Positions 36,049 to 43,824 of a stretch of 64,000 nt of DNA are shown in pieces. Numbering within the stretch: position 1 is the stretch's first letter; each line of letters starts with the position of its first letter. Under the pieces are notes generated by a model, which saw only the letters and a program-made list of their open reading frames with translations, was not told the DNA's origin and did not search any database. A program made the position numbers and the translations under genes. This stretch comes from Ruminococcus sp. AM36-2AA (lineage in GTDB: Bacteria > Bacillota > Clostridia > Lachnospirales > Lachnospiraceae): the NCBI RefSeq assembly GCF_003461955.1, contig NZ_QTYB01000006.1:101990-165989 (forward strand), read 5' to 3'.

Positions 36049-36895
36049 CAATAAGTCTGTTTTTCATTCGCCAGTTTCTTGGCGACATTCCGTATACATT
36101 TTTGAAAGCCCGGGAAAAATGCAGCTGATTGGGATATCCGACTGCATTTCCGATATCTGCGATAGACAGGGCTGTGATCTTAAGAAGTTCTGCAGCTTTG
36201 GTCATGCGATAGCTGATCAGGAATTCCTGGGGAGAACGTCCGATGGTGTCGTGGAAGATCTTACCGAAGTAGCTTCGGTTCAGGCCGCAGCAGGCTGCGA
36301 TATCCTCAATGGAAATATCATTCTGGAAATTCTGTTCAATAAAAGAGAGCGCCTCCTTGATATAAAAATCACGGATACTTCCATCCTGTTTCATGCGGAC
36401 AGTTTCAGTAGAGCGCATAAAGTAATCCAGAAAAAGCCAGGTATGTCCGATAAGATGAAAGGGTGATTCCTGGGAATTATGGCTGATATAAAGCATTTCC
36501 TCCATCATTTTCTGGCGGAGATCTGCAGAGTGGCTGTGATAGACCGGATGGTCCGGACTTAAACCTGCAGTTTCCACGATCTCTTTTGCCCGGAGCCCGT
36601 CAAATTCCACCCAGGTGTACTCCCATGGAAAGTCGGTATCTGCAATGTAAGTGTTGATCTGACCGGGAAAAAGCATGAAACCCTGGCCGCTTTTTACCTG
36701 ATAGGTGATGGTCTCTCCTGCGGAATTGTCTGCCATCAGAGTTCCTGTACCGGAGATCACATAATGAAAAATATAATGGTTTCGTGCTGCCGGGCCGAAT
36801 GAATGTGCCGGAGCGCAGTGCTCCCAGCCATATTGGTATAGTCCGATATCAACAAAGTTTTCATTTGGAAAAACGGAGAAGAGAAGGTCATTCAT
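36023..36895 (-). CDS. AraC/XylS family transcriptional regulator of the alpha-galactoside genes
   Basis: A 290-residue regulator. The N-terminal ~150 residues are a cupin-like sugar-binding domain (PAHSFGPAARNHYIFHYVISGTG, QGFMLFPGQINTY). The C-terminal ~100 residues are the double helix-turn-helix of the AraC family (ISIEDIAACCGLNRSYFGKIF; LSIADIGNAVGYPNQLHFSRAFK). It is divergent from the sugar ABC/alpha-galactosidase operon 460 bases away, the standard layout of RafR/MsmR-type activators, so it likely activates that operon on alpha-galactosides. ATG 36895 follows AAAGGA; an ATG 15 codons upstream lacks a ribosome site. Confidence 0.9.
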   Translation of the reverse strand: MNDLLFSVFPNENFVDIGLYQYGWEHCAPAHSFGPAARNHYIFHYVISGTGTLMADNSAGETITYQVKSGQGFMLFPGQINTYIADTDFPWEYTWVEFDGLRAKEIVETAGLSPDHPVYHSHSADLRQKMMEEMLYISHNSQESPFHLIGHTWLFLDYFMRSTETVRMKQDGSIRDFYIKEALSFIEQNFQNDISIEDIAACCGLNRSYFGKIFHDTIGRSPQEFLISYRMTKAAELLKITALSIADIGNAVGYPNQLHFSRAFKNVYGMSPRNWRMKNRLIEKKPPARK

Positions 36896-37108
36896 ATTTT
36901 TATCCTTTAGGCGTATGATTTTGTCTGGTTTCAGTAACATTATATATTAAAACATCAGGGAACATCAATATATGTATAAAAATGCAATTACAAAAACAGC
37001 CTGTAAAATATACAAAAAAGAGAAAAATAATCGAGAAAACTTTGTGAGAAAATTAAGTTTCGCGAGAAACCTATTGATTTTCGATGAATCAGGAATATAC
37101 TAATTTTA

Positions 37109-37243
37109 GATAAAAGTAGTGATATAGGTATAGAATATATCAAAATGCTAGATGACTTTAATGAAGACAGAGAAAAATTGCATTTTGATATAAAACAAGA
37201 AAAACGCTGCTATTTATGCAAGCATAAAGCTATGTTAAAATAG
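37109..37243 (+). pseudogene. Possible gene remnant with CYLCKH motif
   Basis: A 44-codon frame ending at TAG 37241-37243 reads as plausible protein: IEYIKMLDDFNEDREKL, then FDIKQEKRCYLCKHKAMLK. The composition (charged, Cys-pair plus His) is unlike random AT-rich spacer. The frame is closed by TGA at 37084-37086, and the only in-frame ATG (37145) has no ribosome site. I read it as the tail of a lost gene, perhaps a DNA-binding protein; it may also be chance. Confidence 0.35.
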
Positions 37244-37295
37244 CTTTCAGAAAAAAGAAACCAGAGAATAAGTATTGGAGAACCCGAAATAACCA

Positions 37296-37307
37296 TTTTA
37301 GCTAAAA
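37296..37307 (+). promoter_or_regulatory. Palindromic operator candidate of the alpha-galactoside operon
   Basis: TTTTAGCTAAAA is a perfect 12-base palindrome, extendable to CC...GG on both sides with one mismatch (37293-37310). It stands about 50 bases before the first gene. The binding protein is unknown; AraC-type proteins usually prefer direct repeats, so a LacI-type or global regulator is also possible. Confidence 0.45.
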
Positions 37308-37358
37308 CGGGTGATATCCGACTTATCAAATAAAGGGAAAAGGAAGGAGAATAACAAG

Positions 37359-38654
37359 ATGCGCAACAGAAGTAAATGGATCCTCTGTATGGGACTTGCC
37401 TTTACCATGGCAGCTTCCGTTACATTGAGCGGATGCAGCACAGGTAAAAAGGACAGCGGAAAGACAGAGATCGAACTTGTGCAGTATAAACCGGAAGCGG
37501 TTAAGGCATTTGAAAAACTGGAAGAAAAATTCAATGCCACTCATGATGATATCCATCTTACCATCGAATCACCAAACGATGCTATGACTGTATTGAAGAC
37601 AAGATTTATCCGTGAGGATAATCCGGATATCATTGGAATCGGAGGCGATGTTAACTTTTCCAATTTTATTGATTCTGATATGCTGATGGATATTTCCGAT
37701 TATCAGGGACTGGATTCGATCAAAGATGCATATAAAGAAATTGATAAAGCGCTGGAATTCGTTCCGGAAGACGGAGTCTATGCGGTTCCTTACGTGGCCA
37801 ATGCCGCTGGAATCCTTTACAATCGTGAGCTTTTCAAGGAGCATGGCTGGCAGATCCCGACTACATGGGATGAATTTATGAGCCTTTGCCAGGAAATTCA
37901 GGATGCAGGTATCCAGCCGCTTTATTTCGGATTTAAAGATACCTGGACCTGTCTTGCACCGTGGAATTCTATTGCGGTAGATCTTGCACCAGCCGATGTA
38001 TGCCGCCAGGTAAACCAGGGAAACACTACTTTTGCAAAAGAGTATAAGGAAGTAGCAGACCGTATGCTGGAGCTTATCCAGTATGGACCGGATGATCCCT
38101 TTGCCTATGATTACAATGGAGCCTGCACCGCTTTTGCAAAAGGGGAGGCTGCCATGTATCCCATCGGAAGCTATGCGATCCCACAGATCCAGAGTGTAAA
38201 TCCGGATATGGATATTGATTCTTTTGTAACACCGGCAAGCAATGATCCGTCAGAAAACAAACTGAATTCCGGAGTTGACCTTCAGTTCTGTGTGATGGAT
38301 GACTGTGAGAATAAGGAAGCTGCATATGAAGTGCTGGATTTCCTTCTTGAGGATGAGAATATACAGACATATCTGGATGACCAGAAGGCAGTTCCCTGTA
38401 AAGAGGGTGATTTCACACTTCCCTCTACGCTGGATGGTATGAAGGAATACATAGAAGAGGGAAGGATGGCCGACTACCAGGATCATTATTATCCTACAGA
38501 GATGGCTGTGGATGCACAGATCCAGACCTTCCTGATGAAAAAGGATAAAGATGCATTCCTGAAAAAATTTGATACAGACTGGACAAGATATAACCGTGAC
38601 ATTATCCGTAAAGTACAGGACTATGAGGAGAAGAACGGGGAAGGAGAGAACTGA
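37359..38654 (+). CDS. Sugar ABC transporter substrate-binding lipoprotein (MsmE/RafE type)
   Basis: A 431-residue extracellular binding protein of family 1. The signal peptide ends in a lipobox, VTLSGC, with the lipidated Cys at residue ~27. The mature part shows the usual SBP lobes (FEKLEEKFNATHDDIHL; GVYAVPYVANAAGILYNRELFKEHGWQIPTTWDEF; FAKGEAAMYPIGSYAIPQ). By neighbours it probably binds raffinose, melibiose or related alpha-galactosides. ATG at 37359 with AAGGAG upstream; an ATG at 37311 lacks one. First gene of a four-gene operon. Confidence 0.93.
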   Translation: MRNRSKWILCMGLAFTMAASVTLSGCSTGKKDSGKTEIELVQYKPEAVKAFEKLEEKFNATHDDIHLTIESPNDAMTVLKTRFIREDNPDIIGIGGDVNFSNFIDSDMLMDISDYQGLDSIKDAYKEIDKALEFVPEDGVYAVPYVANAAGILYNRELFKEHGWQIPTTWDEFMSLCQEIQDAGIQPLYFGFKDTWTCLAPWNSIAVDLAPADVCRQVNQGNTTFAKEYKEVADRMLELIQYGPDDPFAYDYNGACTAFAKGEAAMYPIGSYAIPQIQSVNPDMDIDSFVTPASNDPSENKLNSGVDLQFCVMDDCENKEAAYEVLDFLLEDENIQTYLDDQKAVPCKEGDFTLPSTLDGMKEYIEEGRMADYQDHYYPTEMAVDAQIQTFLMKKDKDAFLKKFDTDWTRYNRDIIRKVQDYEEKNGEGEN

Positions 38655-38656
38655 TC

Positions 38657-39535
38657 ATGGGAAAAAAATCTATGAGTGGAAGAAAGCTGACCTTTCTTCT
38701 GATCACCATTCCGATCGTGGCATTATTTTTCTGCTTTAACACACTGCCTCTGATCAAGGGTGTGATCTACAGCTTTACGAACTTTAAAGGCTATGGAAGC
38801 TATGACTGGGTAGGACTTCGAAACTATAAGGATCTTTTTACAGACAGCCGTGTTGGCGGTTCCTATCTGTTTACCTTTAAGCTGGCCATCGTGGCAACTA
38901 TCGTAACGAATGTACTCAGCCTGATCCTGGCACTTGGACTGAACAGCAAGATCCGTTTCAAGAGTGCAATGCGTGGAGCTTATTTTATTCCTAATGTACT
39001 TGGCGCACTGGTCGTAGGATATATTTTCAATTATTTTTTTACATATATCCTGCCTGCATTCGGAAAGATGATCGGAAATAAAACATTGTCTTCCAGCATG
39101 CTTTCCAGTACGAGCCTTGCATGGGTAGCCATCGTGATCGTTTGTGCATGGCAGTCCATCGCAATGAATACCATTATCTATATTTCGGGCCTCCAGACAG
39201 TGCCGGAGGATGTATACGAGGCAGGAGCTATTGACGGTGCTACCGGATTCAGTAAGTTCCGTTACCTGACATTCCCGCTGATCGTTCCGTTTTTCAGCAT
39301 CAACATGGTTCTTTGTGTGAAAAACTTCCTGATGGTATTTGATCAGATCATGGCTTTGACAAAGGGTGGTCCTGCACAGAGTACAGAATCTATTTCTTAC
39401 CTGATCTATAACAATGGTATGAGTGGAGGGCAGTTTGGATTCCAGAGTGCCAATGCGGTTATATTCTTTATTGTGATCGTGATCATTTCTGCAGTGCAGT
39501 TGACTATCACAGGGAAAAAGGAGGAGCAGCTGTAA
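38657..39535 (+). CDS. Sugar ABC transporter permease (MsmF type)
   Basis: A 292-residue MalF-like membrane protein with six predicted helices (TFLLITIPIVALFFCFNTLPL first). The EAA loop that docks the ATPase is EAGAIDGATGFSKFRYLTFPLI (split across about residues 193-214). It starts 2 bases after the binding-protein gene and its stop overlaps the next start (TAATGA). Confidence 0.93.
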   Translation: MGKKSMSGRKLTFLLITIPIVALFFCFNTLPLIKGVIYSFTNFKGYGSYDWVGLRNYKDLFTDSRVGGSYLFTFKLAIVATIVTNVLSLILALGLNSKIRFKSAMRGAYFIPNVLGALVVGYIFNYFFTYILPAFGKMIGNKTLSSSMLSSTSLAWVAIVIVCAWQSIAMNTIIYISGLQTVPEDVYEAGAIDGATGFSKFRYLTFPLIVPFFSINMVLCVKNFLMVFDQIMALTKGGPAQSTESISYLIYNNGMSGGQFGFQSANAVIFFIVIVIISAVQLTITGKKEEQL

Positions 39536-40377
39536 TGAAAACGAAAGTAAGAGAAAAAGCGAACTGGCCGGTAACGATCCTTCTGATCCTTGGCCTTATC
39601 ACAGTGGTATTTCCGCTTTATATGACAATTGTGATCGCATTCAAGCAGCCGACAGAGATGACCAACAGTGTAGCCGGGATCCTGTCTCTGCCAGAGAAAT
39701 TCAGTCTTGCCAATTTCAGGGAAGCTATGGAGGTAACAGACTTCTGGCATTCTCTTGGAAACAGTGTATTGATCACTGTGATCACAGTGGTTCTTGCTAT
39801 TGTAATTCATTCACTTTTAGGTTATGCTATAGCCAGAAATAAGAGAAGTAAATTTTATAAATTTATCTATCTCTATGTAGTGAGCGGTATGTTTGTTCCG
39901 TTTGCTATCCTGATGATGCCGCTTGTAAAGCAGACTGCTGAGATGGGCCTTGATAACAAAGTCGGTGTGATCATTCTTTACACGGTATTTTATATGCCTA
40001 TGAACGTGCTTCTTTATTCCGGATATCTGACAAACATTCCAATGGCCCTTGAGGAGGCTGCCTGTGTGGATGGAGCCAGCACCTGGAAAACATATTGGAA
40101 GATCATCTTTCCGATCATGAAGCCGATGCATGCCACAGTGGCAGTTCTGACAGCACTTGGAACCTGGAATGATGTTATGACTCCATTGGTTATCATGTCC
40201 GGATCTACGGGTGGAACCACATTGCCTCTGGCACAGCTGAATTTCCAGACTCAGTTCGGAACAAACTATAACCTTGCGTTTGCCTCTTATCTGCTGGCAC
40301 TGCTTCCGATCCTTCTGTTTTATCTGATCTGCCAGAAGCACATTTTAAATGGTGTTGTAAACGGTGCCGTAAAATAA
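39535..40377 (+). CDS. Sugar ABC transporter permease (MsmG type)
   Basis: A 280-residue MalG-like permease with six predicted helices; EAA loop EEAACVDGASTWKTYWKIIFP. It pairs with the preceding permease. No nucleotide-binding subunit follows: the next gene is the hydrolase. Energy presumably comes from a shared MsmK/MsiK-type ATPase encoded elsewhere, as is usual for this transporter class in Firmicutes. Confidence 0.93.
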   Translation: MKTKVREKANWPVTILLILGLITVVFPLYMTIVIAFKQPTEMTNSVAGILSLPEKFSLANFREAMEVTDFWHSLGNSVLITVITVVLAIVIHSLLGYAIARNKRSKFYKFIYLYVVSGMFVPFAILMMPLVKQTAEMGLDNKVGVIILYTVFYMPMNVLLYSGYLTNIPMALEEAACVDGASTWKTYWKIIFPIMKPMHATVAVLTALGTWNDVMTPLVIMSGSTGGTTLPLAQLNFQTQFGTNYNLAFASYLLALLPILLFYLICQKHILNGVVNGAVK

Positions 40378-40404
40378 AAACACAAGAAAAAGGAGGATTC
40401 ACAT

Positions 40405-42585
40405 ATGGGAATCATCTACTGCGAGAAAGACAGAACGTTTACCCTGCAGACAAAAGAAACTACATATCAGATGCAGGTGGATCAGTACGGATTTCTTCTT
40501 CATCTCTATTATGGTAAAAAGGCAGAAGGCTGCATGGATTATCTTCTGACCTACTATGACAGAGGATTTTCCGGAAATCCCTATGATGCGGGAACAGACA
40601 GAACCTATTCCATGGACTCTCTTCCACAGGAGCTTTCCTGCTACGGAAACGGAGATTTCCGCAGTGCATCACTGATGCTGGAAAACGGTGACGGAAGCAT
40701 GAGCTGTGATATGCGTTACAAGAACTATACTATCCGTGACGGTAAATACAGCCTTCCGGGGCTTCCGGCGGTTTATGCGGATAATGAGGAGGCACAGACA
40801 CTGGAGATCGTTCTGGAGGATCCGGCTACCGGCGTGGAGGCCATGCTTCTTTACGGTGTACTTCCGGAACTGGATATCATTACAAGAAGCGTCTATGTCC
40901 GCAATCAGAGCAGTGAGAAGATCTATGTGAACAAGGTGATGTCCGCAGAACTGGATTTTCTTTACGGAGATTATGACCTGCTTACTTTTTACGGAAGACA
41001 TGCCATGGAGCGGAATCTGCAGAGAGTACCGGTGGCTCATGGAAGTCAGATGATCGGCAGTGTCCGTGGCACATCCAGCCATCAGTATAATCCGATGATG
41101 ATCCTGGCAGAGAAGGACACAACAGAGGATCATGGAGGCTGCTATGCTATGTCCTTTGTATACAGTGGGAATTTCCAGGGTGAGGTTCTTAAAGATCAGT
41201 ACAATCAGACAAGAATGCTCCTTGGTGTACAGGAGGAGTGCTTCCGGTATCCGCTGGAAGCCGGGGAGACCTTCTATGCACCTGAGGTGATCTTAAGCTA
41301 CACAGATCAGGGAATGAACCGTCTTTCCCAGAATCTGCACAGTTGCATCCGTCATCATATCTGCCGTGGTAAATATAAGACAGAGGTCCGTCCGGTGCTG
41401 GTAAACAGCTGGGAGGCAGCATATTTTGATTTTACAGGGGAGACTTTATATAATCTGGCAAAAGAGGCAAGGAGCCTTGGTATCGATATGCTGGTTCTGG
41501 ATGACGGCTGGTTTGGAAAACGTGACGATGACAACAGTGGTCTTGGGGACTGGTATGTCAATGAGAAGAAGCTTGGAGAGACTCTCGGCGGACTGGTAAA
41601 AAGAGTCAATGACCTTGGAGTGAAATTCGGTATCTGGATCGAGCCTGAGATGATCTCTGAGGACAGTGATCTTTACCGTGAGCATCCGGACTGGGCACTT
41701 ACGATTCCGGGAAGAAAACCAGTGAGATCCAGAAATCAGCTGGTACTTGATTTTTCCAGAAAAGAAGTTGTAGACGGAATCTTCGGACAGATCAGTGCGG
41801 TATTGGATAATGCCAATATTGAGTACGTTAAATGGGACATGAATCGAAGCCTGATGGATGTATTTTCCGTAATGACAAAGGAACAGGGACGTGTAATGTA
41901 TGATTATGTCCTGGGATTGTACGATTTTCTGGACCGTATGGTGAACCGTTATCCGGATCTTCTGATCGAGGGTTGCAGCGGCGGCGGCGGAAGATTTGAC
42001 GCAGGCATGCTGTATTACACACCGCAGATCTGGTGCAGCGACAACTCCGATGCTATTGACAGGCTTCGGATCCAGTATGGCACTTCCTTCGGATATCCGG
42101 TATCGGCCATGGGAGCACATGTGTCTGCAGTGCCGAACCATCAGACAGGAAGGATCACCCCGTTACATACCAGAGGTGTGGTTGCCATGTCCGGAACCTT
42201 CGGCTACGAGCTGGATCTTCTGAAGCTGACTGAGGAAGAAAAAGATGAGGTCCGCAGCCAGATCGGGGAATTCTGTAAATATGCGCCACTGATCCAGAAC
42301 GGGCGGTACTATCGCCTGACAGATCCGTTTAAGAGTGAGGTCTGTGCATGGGAGATTGTAGGAAATTCTCAGGAAGAAGTTCTGCTCAATGTTGTCATGG
42401 AGGAGATCCATGGAAATATGACTGTGAATTATGTGCAGCTTCGCGGCCTTGATGAGAGTGCACTTTATAAGGAACAGACTACCGGCAGGATCTATTCCGG
42501 AGCTGCTCTGATGCATGGTGGAATGCCGCTTCCTGCAGAGTTTGGGGAGTACAGAGCTTATCAGTATCATTTTGTGAGAGAATAA
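40405..42585 (+). CDS. aga: Alpha-galactosidase, GH36
   Basis: A 726-residue cytoplasmic alpha-galactosidase that releases galactose from raffinose, melibiose and stachyose. N-terminal beta-supersandwich, barrel with LVLDDGWFGKRDDDNSGLGDW and GIWIEPEMI. The nucleophile is Asp478 in YVKWDMNRS; the acid/base lies in the SDNSD motif (Asp546 or Asp549). The substrate-binding GCSGGGGRFD loop is intact. No signal peptide, so the sugar is imported first. AAGGAGG precedes the ATG; the gene ends the operon and is followed by a terminator. Confidence 0.96.
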   Translation: MGIIYCEKDRTFTLQTKETTYQMQVDQYGFLLHLYYGKKAEGCMDYLLTYYDRGFSGNPYDAGTDRTYSMDSLPQELSCYGNGDFRSASLMLENGDGSMSCDMRYKNYTIRDGKYSLPGLPAVYADNEEAQTLEIVLEDPATGVEAMLLYGVLPELDIITRSVYVRNQSSEKIYVNKVMSAELDFLYGDYDLLTFYGRHAMERNLQRVPVAHGSQMIGSVRGTSSHQYNPMMILAEKDTTEDHGGCYAMSFVYSGNFQGEVLKDQYNQTRMLLGVQEECFRYPLEAGETFYAPEVILSYTDQGMNRLSQNLHSCIRHHICRGKYKTEVRPVLVNSWEAAYFDFTGETLYNLAKEARSLGIDMLVLDDGWFGKRDDDNSGLGDWYVNEKKLGETLGGLVKRVNDLGVKFGIWIEPEMISEDSDLYREHPDWALTIPGRKPVRSRNQLVLDFSRKEVVDGIFGQISAVLDNANIEYVKWDMNRSLMDVFSVMTKEQGRVMYDYVLGLYDFLDRMVNRYPDLLIEGCSGGGGRFDAGMLYYTPQIWCSDNSDAIDRLRIQYGTSFGYPVSAMGAHVSAVPNHQTGRITPLHTRGVVAMSGTFGYELDLLKLTEEEKDEVRSQIGEFCKYAPLIQNGRYYRLTDPFKSEVCAWEIVGNSQEEVLLNVVMEEIHGNMTVNYVQLRGLDESALYKEQTTGRIYSGAALMHGGMPLPAEFGEYRAYQYHFVRE

Positions 42586-42612
42586 GAGCGTATTGAGACA
42601 GTAAGATAAATA

Positions 42613-42667
42613 AAAGGATCCGTCATACAGACAGCTGAAAAAGCCGATGTATGGCGGATCTTTTTTA
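42613..42667. terminator. Terminator between aga and the mutarotase-like gene
   Basis: GGATCCGTCATACA (42616-42629) faces TGTATGGCGGATC (42648-42660) with single mismatches; A-run before, T6 after. It can stop both convergent genes. Confidence 0.8.
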
Positions 42668-42674
42668 TCATAGC

Positions 42675-43553
42675 TCAGTGTACGGTGATCTGATAGCTCT
42701 TGATAAATTCCTCATCCGGTTTCAGCACATTGATATTTGCTTTTTCGGAAAGAGGTTTTTCAAAACCACAGTCATCACAGCGTCCCATCCACGGCTCCAG
42801 GCATACGAAGGGAGCACCGGGTACGGACCAGATACCGAAATTCGGGAAGCCCTCACTGGTAAGTGTCAGATATGGAGTTCCGTCCGGGAAGAGGATACCG
42901 GCCTTTTGGATCTGGCCGTTATCAAAAACAAGAGCGTCTTTATCAAACATATGAGGAGCAATGGAACAGGTTCCGTTTTCAAGGGAAAGTGTATGTGGTT
43001 CGTCAGCAAGGACTGTTCCTACAGACGTATCGATAAGGAGATAGGTAAGAGTGTCCAGGCCTTCAAAAGCAAGACGGTAATCACTCTGGGATTCGCCTTC
43101 ACGTACCGGAACACGGAATGCCGGATGGCCGCCGATGGTAAAATACATAGTTTCAGAATCATTATTAACTACTTCCCAGCATACTTCCAGGTCGTGCTTC
43201 TTCAGAGTGTAGGTGATCTTCAGAGCGAAAGCAAACGGATAAACATTCAAGGTTTCTTCAGAGGACTTAAGGACAAAGGAAAGGGAAGTATCGGTGATAT
43301 CCGTGCAGATAAAATCGCTGTCCCTTGCAAAGCCGTGCTGGCTGGAAGGATATTCCTTTCCGTTCAGACGCCAGATATCTTTGTAGTTACGTCCCACGTT
43401 GGGAAAAAGTACAGGCGCATGGCGTTTCCAGTAAGCCGGATCTGCCTGCCAGAGGATCTCCCTGTCATTAGTCTTGTCATAGATGCCGGTGAGTTCAGCA
43501 CCGTGATCGGAAACGGAAATTTTAAGAAAGCTGTTTTCAATCGTTCGTGTCAT
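42675..43553 (-). CDS. Aldose 1-epimerase family protein (LacX/YihR-like)
   Basis: A 292-residue protein of the galactose mutarotase superfamily, more like the LacX/glucose-6-phosphate epimerase branch than classical GalM. It shows DHGAELTGIYDKTNDREILWQADPAYW, LFPNVGRNYKDIW, SQHGFARDSDF (catalytic His) and FTIGGHPAFRVPV (second His), and ends FVCLEPWMGRCDD. It would interconvert sugar anomers, which fits galactose released by the convergent alpha-galactosidase. ATG 43553 follows AGGAGG on the minus strand. Confidence 0.88.
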   Translation of the reverse strand: MTRTIENSFLKISVSDHGAELTGIYDKTNDREILWQADPAYWKRHAPVLFPNVGRNYKDIWRLNGKEYPSSQHGFARDSDFICTDITDTSLSFVLKSSEETLNVYPFAFALKITYTLKKHDLEVCWEVVNNDSETMYFTIGGHPAFRVPVREGESQSDYRLAFEGLDTLTYLLIDTSVGTVLADEPHTLSLENGTCSIAPHMFDKDALVFDNGQIQKAGILFPDGTPYLTLTSEGFPNFGIWSVPGAPFVCLEPWMGRCDDCGFEKPLSEKANINVLKPDEEFIKSYQITVH

Positions 43554-43728
43554 GATAAACCTCCTGTATGACAGCATTCGGGTAATATTACCTCGGAATT
43601 GCTGCATGTTTTTTTCTATTTTAGCACATTTTTCAGATGATAACGAGAAAAATACAATCTGTGAAAAATATAACTGGAAAATCTGTCATATTTCACAAGA
43701 GAAATTGCTGTTTTTTGGAAGAATAACC

Positions 43729-43757
43729 TTGACTAATGAAGGATAAATCTATAAAAT
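43729..43757 (+). promoter_or_regulatory. Promoter of ppdK
   Basis: TTGACT (43729-43734) and TAAAAT (43752-43757), 17-base spacer, about 67 bases before the ATG. Confidence 0.7.
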
Positions 43758-43824
43758 AATTATGTGCGTAGAAAACATACATTTTTTATGTTTTAAAGAA
43801 CAATAATTAGGAGGAAAATGTAAA

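Larger units (their letters stand above)
36896..37358 (+). other. AT-rich control region between the AraC-type gene and the sugar operon
   Basis: About 460 bases. It contains the promoter region of the divergent regulator, a coding relic (37109-37243), a possible promoter (TTGATT 37074-37079, TATACT 37096-37101, spacer 16) and a 12-base palindrome near the operon start. No intact gene. Confidence 0.6.
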
